Below, one piece after another: positions 1 to 7,403 of a stretch of 10,976 nt of DNA; the first letter of the stretch is position 1, and each line of letters begins with the position of its first letter. A program made the translations under genes and the position numbers. The DNA lies in assembly GCA_910592205.1 (NCBI GenBank), contig CAJVPJ010001269.1:1-10976 (forward strand), written 5' to 3'. The DNA comes from Paraglomus occultum. Its lineage: Eukaryota > Glomeromycota > Glomeromycetes > Paraglomerales > Paraglomeraceae. The notes below the pieces were generated by a model. That model was not told the origin of the DNA, searched no databases, and saw only the letters and a program-made list of their open reading frames with translations.

Positions 1-101
1 ATCGGAGTATTGCCCAATTCATCCGTTATATTCACCTGGCATCCAGCATTCAGTAATACTTTGACACATCCGATGTGGAGAAAAATACGAAGAGGAAAAA
101 A
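1..101 (-). CDS. Ankyrin-repeat protein fragment, partial at the window edge
   Basis: Read on the minus strand, positions 77 to 3 encode H-I-G-C-V-K-V-L-L-N-A-G, then C-Q-V-N-I-T-D-E-L-G-N-T-P. This fits the ankyrin consensus (G-H-x-x-x-V-K-L-L-L-x-x-G-A-x-V-N-x-x-D-x-x-G-x-T-P-L), a protein-protein interaction repeat. The frame stays open to the window edge, so the gene would continue to the left. It is closed upstream by an in-frame TGA at 102-104, and there is no ATG in between. The usual L-H-x-A-A-x-x-G part before H-I-G is missing. A pyrimidine-rich run (about 101-78) precedes the match, so this may be the start of an internal exon whose acceptor lies near 58-65, or a decayed repeat. I am fairly sure of the ankyrin match. 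Whether the gene is functional, and where the exon starts, cannot be decided here. Confidence 0.5.
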
Positions 102-104
102 TCA

Positions 105-1016
105 GCCAGCAATTAGATACTACTTTTCACAAAAACAAAAAATCACTGCTTTATCGGTTCTTCTTTTATTGCCTATCTTTGTAACATTACGGACTTAAAT
201 CCTTTACCTTTTTACAAATATTGTAAAAAATGCCTTTCGGCGGGATTGAAGGGCGTGTATGGATGGTGGGCAGTTTTAGTGTCATTAATGTAATTTCTTT
301 TAGAATAAACTTCCCACACCTGGGTAAAAATTTGGCTGGGCAATGCTTGCCAAAATAATAGAAGATATGTTATCGCAATTATATTTATAACCTAAACCCA
401 ACATTTATTTTATTTATATCAACTTGCTTTAAAGTACAAATTGAGCTATTCTTGGAATGCAGTTCTTCGTAAAAAAGTCTCTTTTTTAATTAAAGAAAAA
501 CTTATGCTAATGAGACAAATCATAGGCAGAAGACTTACGAGTTGAGACTATGAGAACTTAAATTAAGTAATTACCTTAGCTTGGATTCAATTTATTGGTA
601 AAAACATTATTTTCGCATTTAGTGTGAACCTTTGCCGTGTCGTTATCCGATTATTTCCATAGAAACGCAGGTGGATACTAGCTATTTTTGTACGCAACAA
701 AAACGATAATTTACACTTGAACTAAGCATGCTTATCTTTATCAAAAGTCATACAATATAGCAAAAGGTAAGGTATTAGCGCAAAATTTAGCATTTCAAAT
801 AACAAAGACTCGTGGGCAATAATAACATACTTAATAAATGTCTTACGTCAACGTAGAGTATACATAATTGGAACTAAGCTTATCATATCATTGAAGGAAA
901 AAGTCACTTGAACTAGGAAATCATACATATTAAGACATCATCTTATAACACATAAAATTTGAATAATTGTTCAAGTATTTTGTTGCTATCATAATAACAT
1001 AGTATGTCTGTCCATA
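105..1016. other. AT-rich intergenic region with no recognised gene
   Basis: About 0.9 kb between the ankyrin fragment and the 3' end of the HMG gene. Both strands show only short AT-rich frames broken by stops. I recognised no tRNA-like cloverleaf, long repeat or transposon end. It presumably holds 3' flanking sequence of the HMG gene and any upstream part of the ankyrin gene, but I could not identify a further ankyrin exon. Confidence 0.5.
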
Positions 1017-1919
1017 TCATACGCGCTTGTCACCATTATTTTCAGCCATATGCGTATTGATATTAAAAAAGTCCACCGTCTCAAACATATTCGTATTTGA
1101 GAAAAGATTGGGAATAGGAACTGTGTAAGTGGGGTATTGAATTGTTTGATAAATTATCGAGTTGTCGATGTTTGTGATGTTATCGCAAGAGCTCTCTGGG
1201 CTTGGTAATAGAATAGACAATGTATCATGGCACATCGATGATGCTGTTACATAATCCTGTGATGAGCTCTCAAGGCTAGTGTCATTATTTGTATTCTCAC
1301 ACACAGCGGTATCCACGGTATTCTCATTTGACACGGTATTCATGTTATTCCCATCTGCTCGGTAGCATCCATCTACGTTTTGAACAGTGCTGCACGTATT
1401 GGTATCCCTGATAGTTCTGCGCGCACGCACTCTACTATTTTGACGGCTCACAAACGTATCTCTATCCATATGTCTGAACGATAGTTCTCCAATCCTTCTT
1501 CTCTGTCCGGTTCTTTTCGGTTTATAAACATAATCGGGGAAAGCGAGCCTATGTCTCTCTTTAGCTAGCTTAGAAAGAATATTGAAGTAAAATTTAACCA
1601 GGTCTGGTTGCATGTTCCAGTAATTTCCAGCAATCTTTGAGACCTCATAAATGGTATATGATCTATTAGGAAATTGTGCGCGTAGTCGGCCTTCAAAATC
1701 TCTACGAAAAAGAATAAACGAATTCTGAGAACGAGGATGGTTTTTGCGCTGATGATAGGTAGGATCGATAAGAACGCCAAGGTCGACGGTAAGAAGATAG
1801 GGTGACCAGATTAAGAGACTGATTTCAAAAGGTGTAAGTGTGATGGGTGTGTTAATGGCAGTTGGGTCTATGAGAGCTTGATTATTGAACGACGGGGTAT
1901 CCGAAACAAGAGAAGACAT
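1017..1919 (-). CDS. MATA-HMG-type HMG-box protein (putative transcription factor)
   Basis: A 300-codon single-exon gene with ATG at 1919-1917 and TGA at 1019-1017. Residues about 60-136 form an HMG box of the fungal MATA_HMG type. It starts at R-S-Q-N-S-F-I-L-F-R-R-D-F, contains the conserved Trp-101 in G-N-Y-W-N and a helix-3 segment K-L-A-K-E-R-H, and ends in F-P-D-Y-V-Y-K-P-K-R. HMG boxes bind the DNA minor groove and bend it, so a nuclear role is expected. Basic residues 133-142 (K-P-K-R-T-G-Q-R-R-R) could be a nuclear localisation signal. Residues about 1-59 are hydrophobic and Pro/Thr-rich without a known fold. The tail, about 160-300, is Asn/Thr/Ser-rich and looks disordered, possibly for activation. 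MATA-HMG genes are known to be strongly expanded in arbuscular mycorrhizal fungi; a mating-type role for this copy is not shown. A TATA box lies 52-61 nt upstream. Frame and domain are sound; the target genes are unknown. Confidence 0.85.
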   Translation of the reverse strand: MSSLVSDTPSFNNQALIDPTAINTPITLTPFEISLLIWSPYLLTVDLGVLIDPTYHQRKNHPRSQNSFILFRRDFEGRLRAQFPNRSYTIYEVSKIAGNYWNMQPDLVKFYFNILSKLAKERHRLAFPDYVYKPKRTGQRRRIGELSFRHMDRDTFVSRQNSRVRARRTIRDTNTCSTVQNVDGCYRADGNNMNTVSNENTVDTAVCENTNNDTSLESSSQDYVTASSMCHDTLSILLPSPESSCDNITNIDNSIIYQTIQYPTYTVPIPNLFSNTNMFETVDFFNINTHMAENNGDKRV

Positions 1920-1970
1920 GTTATGAGACTTTTGTCAGATAGTTGATGGAAAGCATGCAATTCAGTCATA

Positions 1971-1980
1971 GCTTTATATA
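1971..1980 (-). promoter_or_regulatory. TATA box of the HMG gene
   Basis: On the minus strand this reads TATATAAAGC, a near-consensus TATA element. It sits 52-61 nt upstream of the HMG ATG, so transcription would start only some 20-30 nt before the start codon. Confidence 0.55.
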
Positions 1981-2039
1981 CGATGCCGATGTAATATTTT
2001 AATAATTTTGTTGAGTCTACCGTTACAAAACTTACAAAT

Positions 2040-2057
2040 GCATGTAATTGCATGTAA
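2040..2057. promoter_or_regulatory. Tandem GCATGTAA motif upstream of the HMG gene
   Basis: GCATGTAA occurs at 2040-2047 and again at 2050-2057, spaced by one helical turn (10 bp). It lies about 60-85 nt upstream of the TATA box. A related GCATGCAA is at 1953-1960. Spacing and position suggest a protein-binding site, but no known factor is assigned. Confidence 0.3.
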
Positions 2058-2097
2058 CGCTAAACCTATAATGGGTAAAAACTTACAATTTCCAATG

Positions 2098-2180
2098 CAG
2101 ATCGATAAGTCGGGGGCCGCATAATTTATATTATCAAGTACTTTAAACAATATAAATTATGCGGCCGACGCGTTTCACTG
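2098..2180. repeat. Short palindromic (hairpin) element, possible MITE
   Basis: Two perfect 18-bp inverted arms, GGCCGCATAATTTATATT at 2115-2132 and its complement at 2149-2166, surround a 16-nt loop (2133-2148). Outside the arms the ends are also loosely related: both terminate in CAG when read inward (2098 CAGATCGATAAGTCGG; opposite strand CAGTGAAACGCGTCGG). The dinucleotide TG flanks each side (2096-2097 and 2181-2182). A sequence resembling the empty site is seen at 8430-8447. It could be a miniature DNA transposon or a transcription-terminating or structural hairpin. The hairpin is certain; its mobile nature is inferred. Confidence 0.55.
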
Positions 2181-2299
2181 TGTAAGACATTCCCAATCAC
2201 ACATTGCATGCATATAATAACAACGAGAAATCTGAGCCAATCACATAGCACAAATTTACTCGGCGGTGCCGATTGAGCAAGTGCGCCCTTGTCTCCAAT

Positions 2300-2508
2300 T
2301 AATTTATCTCAGATATTATCTATCTATTAATATTACGGCCACCTTAGCTGTGCTAATAAAAGTTACAATCATTTGCATCTTGCTCATGACTCTCGGATAG
2401 GTCCATTTCAATAATGTCATCGTCATTTACCATATTAGCGATTGCAATTGATTCGTCACAACAAATAAATTCTTTGTTTAAAGAAAGTAAAGGTGAAAAG
2501 AAGTTTAT
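2300..2508 (-). pseudogene. Decayed Tigger/pogo transposase fragment (C-terminal acidic part)
   Basis: An open minus-strand frame from 2508 to the TAG at 2355-2353 encodes an acidic segment with the pattern K-E-F-x-x-x-D-E ... N-x-x-N-D-D-D-I-I-E-M. It then passes in another frame into S-T-A-K-V-A-V-I-L-I-D-R. The better-preserved Tigger relic at 6450-7403 shows a matching order in its C-terminal part (K-E-F-T-V-R-L-D-E, then N-S-I-T-D-K-D-S-V-R-M-I-L). That suggests the tail of a second, more decayed copy. The fragment stops about 10 nt from the TA at 2518-2519, where the next element begins. The match is weak and rests on pattern only; it may instead be the acidic end of an unrelated gene. 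Confidence 0.3.
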
Positions 2509-2519
2509 TTATTGTGTTA

Positions 2520-2925
2520 CATGAACGACCGGTATAAAAAGGAAAATTACATATATTTTATAATCGTACAATAAGACATTCATAAAACACTTATAAAACA
2601 TGCATAAAACGCGGTATAAAACCATGCACGAATCAAACTGCTTAAAACACCCATAAAACACAAAGATAAAAGCATAAAACGTAAAACAAGCATAAAACAT
2701 AAAATGTCATAAAAAACCCAGCCGCACGGCCGCCGCGTTTTTGATAAGTTTTTTTATATAATTTTTTTTATGCCGTGTATGACGACCGGAGCCGTTATAG
2801 ACAATTTAATTAACGATGACCGGTATATAAAGGGAAATTTCATATGTGAAAATCCGTTCCTGAAAATTTTGGCCGTTATAGAAAAAACCGGTATAACCGG
2901 GGGACGGTATAAAGAGGTTTCACTG
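2520..2925. mobile_element. Probable non-autonomous Tigger-like element, TA-flanked
   Basis: The right end reads GGTATAAAGAGGTTTCACTG followed by TA (2926-2927), which is the classic pogo/Tigger end (CAGTGAAACCTCTTTATACC on the other strand). A degraded partner, CATGAACGACCGGTATAAA, begins at 2520 just after TA (2518-2519). Inside are several CGGTATAA or CCGTTATAG motifs (about 2526, 2790, 2819, 2871, 2888, 2905). There is also a 30-bp direct repeat of the left end at 2815-2844 (ACGACCGGTATAAAAAGG versus ATGACCGGTATATAAAGG). It has no coding capacity. The right end is convincing; the left end is inferred. Confidence 0.45.
2575..2715 (+). repeat. Degenerate CATAAAAC minisatellite
   Basis: The core CATAAAAC, with variants such as TATAAAAC and CTTAAAAC, recurs about nine times at irregular 9-20 nt spacing. 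It lies inside the putative element 2520-2925. Any reading frame across it is a by-product of the repeat. Confidence 0.6.
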
Positions 2926-2931
2926 TATTTA

Positions 2932-3345
2932 CAGTTGAACTCGTTATACCGAAGCCGCCGGGAGCATTTATAATGAGAAATTCGGTAAAACAAGACACTC
3001 TCTTTGTAACAAAGTTTATATTAAAGTCAAGTAATATTCGGTACACCGAGGCTTTTGTAAATAATATTTATTAAATTGTCAAATAAACGCCAACACGTGG
3101 AAAGAAGAATAAGTCGTATCAATTACTAAAAGATAAATCTTATTCCAGCTTCTGATGTGTAACATTATATAACTCTACTTTCCGTTTCAATAAACGAAAA
3201 CTTTGAGCTCGTTGTAATCTATCTCTATATCATCTTGGTGAAGAAAATTGAACGCTGTTTCAAATGCGGTCATAGCATTTTTAGGCAAAATGGTAGAAAG
3301 ACTTGACAAGTTGTTTTCCTCAGAAAATAAAGAGACTTTTATTAT
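2932..3345 (-). mobile_element. Truncated Tigger/pogo element: TIR plus transposase C-terminal remnant
   Basis: After TA at 2930-2931 an end begins with CAGTTGAACTCGTTATACCG, a typical pogo/Tigger terminal repeat. About 235 bp inside it, on the minus strand (about 3345 to 3165), lies a C-terminal transposase segment. It has N-A-M-T-A-F-E-T-A-F-N-F-L-H-Q-D-D (about 3285-3220), then N-E-L-K-V-F and, after a one-base shift near 3190, R-L-L-K-R-K-V-E-L. Such an A-x-x-A-x-x-x-x-x-x-F-x-x-Q helix is usual at the end of Tigger transposases. The catalytic DDE part is absent, so the copy is truncated towards the kinase gene. The orientation fits a TIR lying just beyond the C-terminus. Confidence 0.5.
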
Positions 3346-3650
3346 CCATAGGGATACGTTCAACAACAAATTAATATGACAGAATATGACAGATATGGCG
3401 GTTAACGAAAACATATTAATATGAATATTGATATACAGTATTTGTGTTATTAGGACAAATTTACTATACAGTACTGATAACATTATACGAAAAATTTATA
3501 ATTGAATTTAAAGAACCAACTAAGTTTTTGTTCCCATTAAAAAAAAAACTGCCACCCTTTTCTTTTCTGTACAGTATAAGGTCACTATAATAGGATAATA
3601 AATAATATTTATTTAATGGCAAAGCTGTAAATAAATCGCGAGTTACAAGT
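3346..3650. other. AT-rich 3' flank of the kinase gene; no gene recognised
   Basis: This joins the truncated Tigger remnant to the kinase stop codon. It holds a perfect tandem 10-mer, AATATGACAG twice, at 3373-3392. It also holds a minus-strand AATAAA (3613-3608), 38 nt beyond the kinase stop, which is a possible polyadenylation signal. Frames here are AT-rich and resemble nothing I know. Confidence 0.4.
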
Positions 3651-4568
3651 CTATTCATATAGTGTTTGAGTCACTAAATCATAAGCAGCGGACAATGTTA
3701 ATATTGTTATATTGACTTTATTTATAATATAACCAACTGTTTTCTTCATACCTGCAGCTGAATTCAAACCATAACTGTTTCTCGGTTTAGGCAAATCTCC
3801 GGTAGGTAAGAGCGTACTAGAATATTTGGTCTCTTTCTCGAAACGTGATAAGGGTTTTACATCGTTATAATAAATGGTAAACCACGTGCTGTCATCAAAA
3901 TTGTCCTTGTCTTTGTTCGCCTCTCTAACAAGCTCAGCAATATAATCGTAAAGTTTATTTGAATCTGGACGCTTATCAGGATCAGCATCACAACACCATG
4001 CAGCGAGTTTCTTATATTCATCTGGTGCAAAACCAGGCATCGATGGTCGTAGTCCGCCCATAATATCGCATATTAAACTTCTATCAAACGACCTATCTCT
4101 AAATGGTGGTTCACCAGTAGCCATCAAATACATAATAATACCGAACGAATATATGTCTGATTTCTGTGTAAATTTGCAGGTATGAAAGACTTCTGGTGCA
4201 ATAAAAGGTAAGACGCCTTGAATGTTTGAATCTGACACGTGTGAATTCACTGATCGTGAGAGACCAAGATCGCATATCAATGGATCTATCCCTTGTGTCT
4301 TGTGATGCATAACAATGTTTCCACCGTGCAGATCACAATGCACTAAACCCAAATCATGAATACATTTCAGATTCAATGCAATACGAAGCAAGCGCTTTAG
4401 TTTCATCCTCCATGTCAATTTGTTAATATTTTGATCCAAATAAGACAAAAGACTACCTTTGTTAGCATATTGCATAACAGTTATGTACTCTTTTGTTTCT
4501 GGGCTCTGTGTGACTCCATAAATTTGAAGGAACCCATCATACAAACACTTGACATGATTTCTGAACTA

Positions 4569-4616
<48 letters not shown>

Positions 4617-6308
4617 ATACAGAATTGTACTTTAATTCATGATATGAAAGAATGCTTACCTCAGAAATAAATAAATCTGGTGCCTTATCAGAATTCTTAA
4701 AATGTTTGAGTACAACAGTTTCTGGCATATGCATTTCTGAATTGTTTTTATGTCTGGCAGTATAGACTGTCCCATAACCACCAACTCCAATTTGTTTAAT
4801 ATCATAAAAGTCAGCATATTGCATGTACTTGACCTTTTTATAATCAGAATAGTGCATAACTTTGTCCAATATCTGATGTATTTCATGGTAGAAAACTAGA
4901 TAATAATAATATTTCTGGGCAGATAGCATTTGAGTGATTCCAATTATCCAAACATTATCAGGAGTTAATATCTTTGGATATTCCTTAGTTAACTATTGAA
5001 TAAACAATACATATACAATTATTACCAACAATCAACACAATAACAATGCATACTAATATTTAATATTATTTGCATGTGAAATAATTTACCTGATCAAAAT
5101 TAAGTGACTGACTATCACTTATTTGCTTGAGTGCTACTTGGGTTAACTTGTTTGCCATTGGTTCCAACCATTCTGCTATATGCGTACATCCATGGTGTAA
5201 TGGAGTCATTTCTTGTATGTCTGTCAACAGAGAAGATTCTATCCATTGTATATAGGCATCATCTGTCCTTGTTATATTACTCCATGATTCCATAATAAAT
5301 GAATCCAGTGACTTGTTGCCTGTAGTCCAGTTAAGAGGTCTTGGTGCTTTACAATGGTAACAGAATGCATTTATCTTGGGTTCCAATTGATGAATACATG
5401 CCAAACATAATCCATTATCGACTCTAATTAGGTAGTACTTTTGTTTTACTGCATCATATGTGAATCCAATGGTAACCCAAACATCTGTGGTAAGAATATC
5501 TGGATGATTATCACATAACTAGTCGAATCATACATAATAATATGTCAATAACTATTTAAACTAGTCAATGAACGTGATGCATAATAAAAATAATAAGCAA
5601 ATTGTTTACCTTGGCACAGTATAAATCATGTGTCTCATCTGTTATCTCAAGTGGAATTGCTGTAATTCCACCATGAAGAGCAGTAGGTAGATCATACAAA
5701 AAGTACATACCTCCCCAATTCCTAACACGATCAAATGAAATCCATTCCAAATAGGCGTCATTTGCTGATGTTGTTTGTAATTGAGATTTTTTAATAAACT
5801 CGTCAAGATGCATATTGTTGCTAGTCCATCCATTGGATAATTGTTTATGTCCACAAACGCACCACACTGGACTACATCGAAGTATTCCGCATGCAGTGCA
5901 GAATCCATATCGAGAATAATAATGGTAAAACCTCCCATCAGCAACCATGTAAAAGTTATTATCGTAGTTGGTGAATCCGTATATGAGTTCGTTGCGATAT
6001 TCGAGCCATGTAGAATATCTTCCAAAGCAATTAACGTCATTGTTGTACTTGTGTGTTGGAAGCGAGTATATTCTGGCAAACTCGTTCACGAATAATTGTG
6101 TACATTCTTCGTCGTTCCCAAGGTATAGCAGCATTATTTTATCATAACTACGTTCGTAAATAGCGTAGTAGACATTATCAATTTGAGTTGACTCTGTCTC
6201 GGTAATTTGCCAGCAAGAAATCCATTCAAGTTTATGTTTACTTTCTAAGGAAGCTTGAACTAAATTGTCAATTGCTGGATTATTAACAAGCCCTGGAGTT
6301 AACGACAT
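3651..6308 (-). CDS. Four-exon protein kinase with three N-terminal degenerate half-kinase modules
   Basis: Predicted exons are 6308-5610, 5518-5090, 4992-4660 and 4565-3651, joined by three phase-0 GT-AG introns of 91, 97 and 94 nt, giving 791 aa. ATG 6308-6306 is the first true ATG of the frame. The kinase domain begins near residue 435. It has the G-V-G-G-Y-G loop (445-450), Lys-472 in V-V-L-K, Glu-487, H-C-D-L-H-G-G-N-I (catalytic Asp-565, Asn-570), D-L-G (586-588) and A-P-E (610-612). It is therefore probably an active serine/threonine or TKL-type kinase. Before it lie three N-lobe-like modules (about 27-132, 188-268, 322-415) without glycine loop or catalytic lysine. Linkers carry paired cysteines (137/140 with 150/152; 271/274 with 286/289) and W-T-S-N-N or W-T-T-G-N motifs. 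No signal peptide or membrane segment is apparent, so it is likely cytosolic. Such kinases are expanded in Rhizophagus-like fungi. The substrate is unknown. Splice sites are inferred but agree in frame and phase. Confidence 0.8.
4571..4619. repeat. (AAAT)n microsatellite in kinase intron 3
   Basis: About twelve uninterrupted AAAT units (TTTA in the sense of the gene) occupy roughly half of the 94-nt intron and run almost to its acceptor. The acceptor itself is TTTAATAG, with AG at 4567-4566. If the intron is retained, the repeat is read as F-I-Y-L units and then a stop. Confidence 0.9.
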
Positions 6309-6410
6309 AGTTTGAATGAAAAAAAAATTTTTTCTCAAGTGCGCAAATTAAAATCCTTGTGCACAAAGCGTGTGTTACCTTGCACACATATTACGCAAAG
6401 ACAAGAATGC

Positions 6411-6420
6411 TTTTATAGCC
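6411..6420 (-). promoter_or_regulatory. TATA box of the kinase gene
   Basis: The minus strand reads GGCTATAAAAG, a consensus TATA element about 103-112 nt upstream of the kinase ATG. Between it and the ATG is a pyrimidine-rich stretch (AATTTTTTTTTC just before the start), common in fungal leaders. Confidence 0.5.
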
Positions 6421-6449
6421 TAATACTTTTCGCTTCGTCATCCTTGTCA

Positions 6450-7403
6450 TGCTAGACGGGATTATTTTGGAAAATGGATCCTGCACACGGGGCCACTTGC
6501 TGGAAAGAAAAAGAAATAAGGAGCGTGTGACAATACTCCTCGCTTGCAGTTTAACAGGTGAAAAGCTTCCGGCTATGTTTGTTCACAAGTACAAACAACC
6601 AAATCTTCGTGGGATTCCCCATAACAGTTTGCAATATGGTATTGGAACAAAAAACCTTGGATGCAAATTTCCATTTTTAATGATTGGCTCGAGAGATTTG
6701 ATAGAATAATGCATCGTTGTCAGAGAAACATTCTATTACTTCTTGATAATGCACCCACCGGTTCATGTTGTCTTACCAACAACGAATCTTACAAATATAC
6801 AGGTGTGATGCAGGAGTCATCAACAGTTTTAAAGTAAGTTATCTGATTTATTGGTAAGTTAGAATATATCTAACATGATTTCCTTATCGTGTCACTACAA
6901 AGAATCATTCAAATAGGCAGCGATGCTGTAGACATAACCATACTCGATTTGCTGCGTCTGCTTGGTCTAATGTAAAAAAAAAAACGACTATAACGAACTG
7001 TTGGAAGGCAACCGGAATAATTCCGTGTGAAGAAATATCGAGCAATACTGTTATGGAAGCTGCAAAAGAAGACATTTCCTTGTCTGCATTTGAAGAACGC
7101 AATTCAATTCAAGCCTTAATCGATAAACTTTCTTTCACGGATCCGATAAATGCTGAAAGAATTTACTGTACGTCTTGATGAAGAAGAAGAAGAAGCAGTC
7201 TTAAGTAATAGCATCACGGATAAAGATAGTGTACGGATGATTTTAGGGAAAGAGACAGCATCAGGTAAAAAAGAGGAATGGAGATGAAGAAACGAGTATC
7301 TATCGAACAAGCCTGCAGAGGTGCTGAGGTTATGTTGCAATTTTTCGAACAACAAGACAGCAATATTAAGTTAGAATTTTCTAAAACAATTGCATTTGTT
7401 TAA
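6450..7403 (+). pseudogene. Broken Tigger/pogo-family DDE transposase, 5'-truncated
   Basis: Pieces of a Tc1/mariner-superfamily (Tigger/pogo, DDE_1) transposase lie in correct order but in changing frames. They are T-G-L-F-W-K-M-D-P-A (6456-6485); N-K-E-R-V-T-I-L-L-A (about 6512-6541); W-N-K-K-P-W-M, then F-N-D-W-L-E-R-F-D-R (about 6643-6708); L-L-L-L-D-N-A-P-T (catalytic Asp, about 6735-6761); D-A-G-V-I-N-S-F-K (third catalytic Asp, 6807-6833); T-N-C-W-K-A-T-G-I-I-P (about 6992-7024). The acidic D-E-E-E-E-E tract (about 7176-7196) and a C-terminal helix ending at TAA 7401-7403 follow. The N-terminal HTH DNA-binding domains and first catalytic Asp are missing. A TAG stands where the Glu of the D-E-T-G-L-F-W motif is expected. 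Roughly 15 residues of the usual L-P-P-N-x-T-S segment are lost before D-A-G-V-I. There are at least four frameshifts. It cannot make an active enzyme. Confidence 0.8.

Noticed and set aside
10-198. 62-codon plus-strand frame at the left edge
   Set aside because: It begins with TTG and lies opposite the ankyrin match on the minus strand; no family resemblance.
2509-2700. 63-codon minus-strand Cys/Phe/Tyr-rich frame
   Set aside because: Produced by reading the CATAAAAC repeats; the composition is a repeat artefact.
2754-2993. Opposed open frames on both strands
   Set aside because: They span transposon ends and CGGTATAA repeats; no domain and no consistent coding signal.
3464-3658. 64-codon minus-strand frame directly after the kinase stop
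   Set aside because: AT-rich 3' flank without recognisable similarity; the AATAAA signal falls inside it.
4537-4659. Read-through of kinase exon 3 into F-I-Y-L repeats
   Set aside because: This is intron 3; GT-AG sites restore the kinase N-lobe exactly in frame.
5841-6095. 84-codon plus-strand frame opposite kinase exon 1
   Set aside because: A shadow of the kinase exon, whose spliced frame is much better supported.
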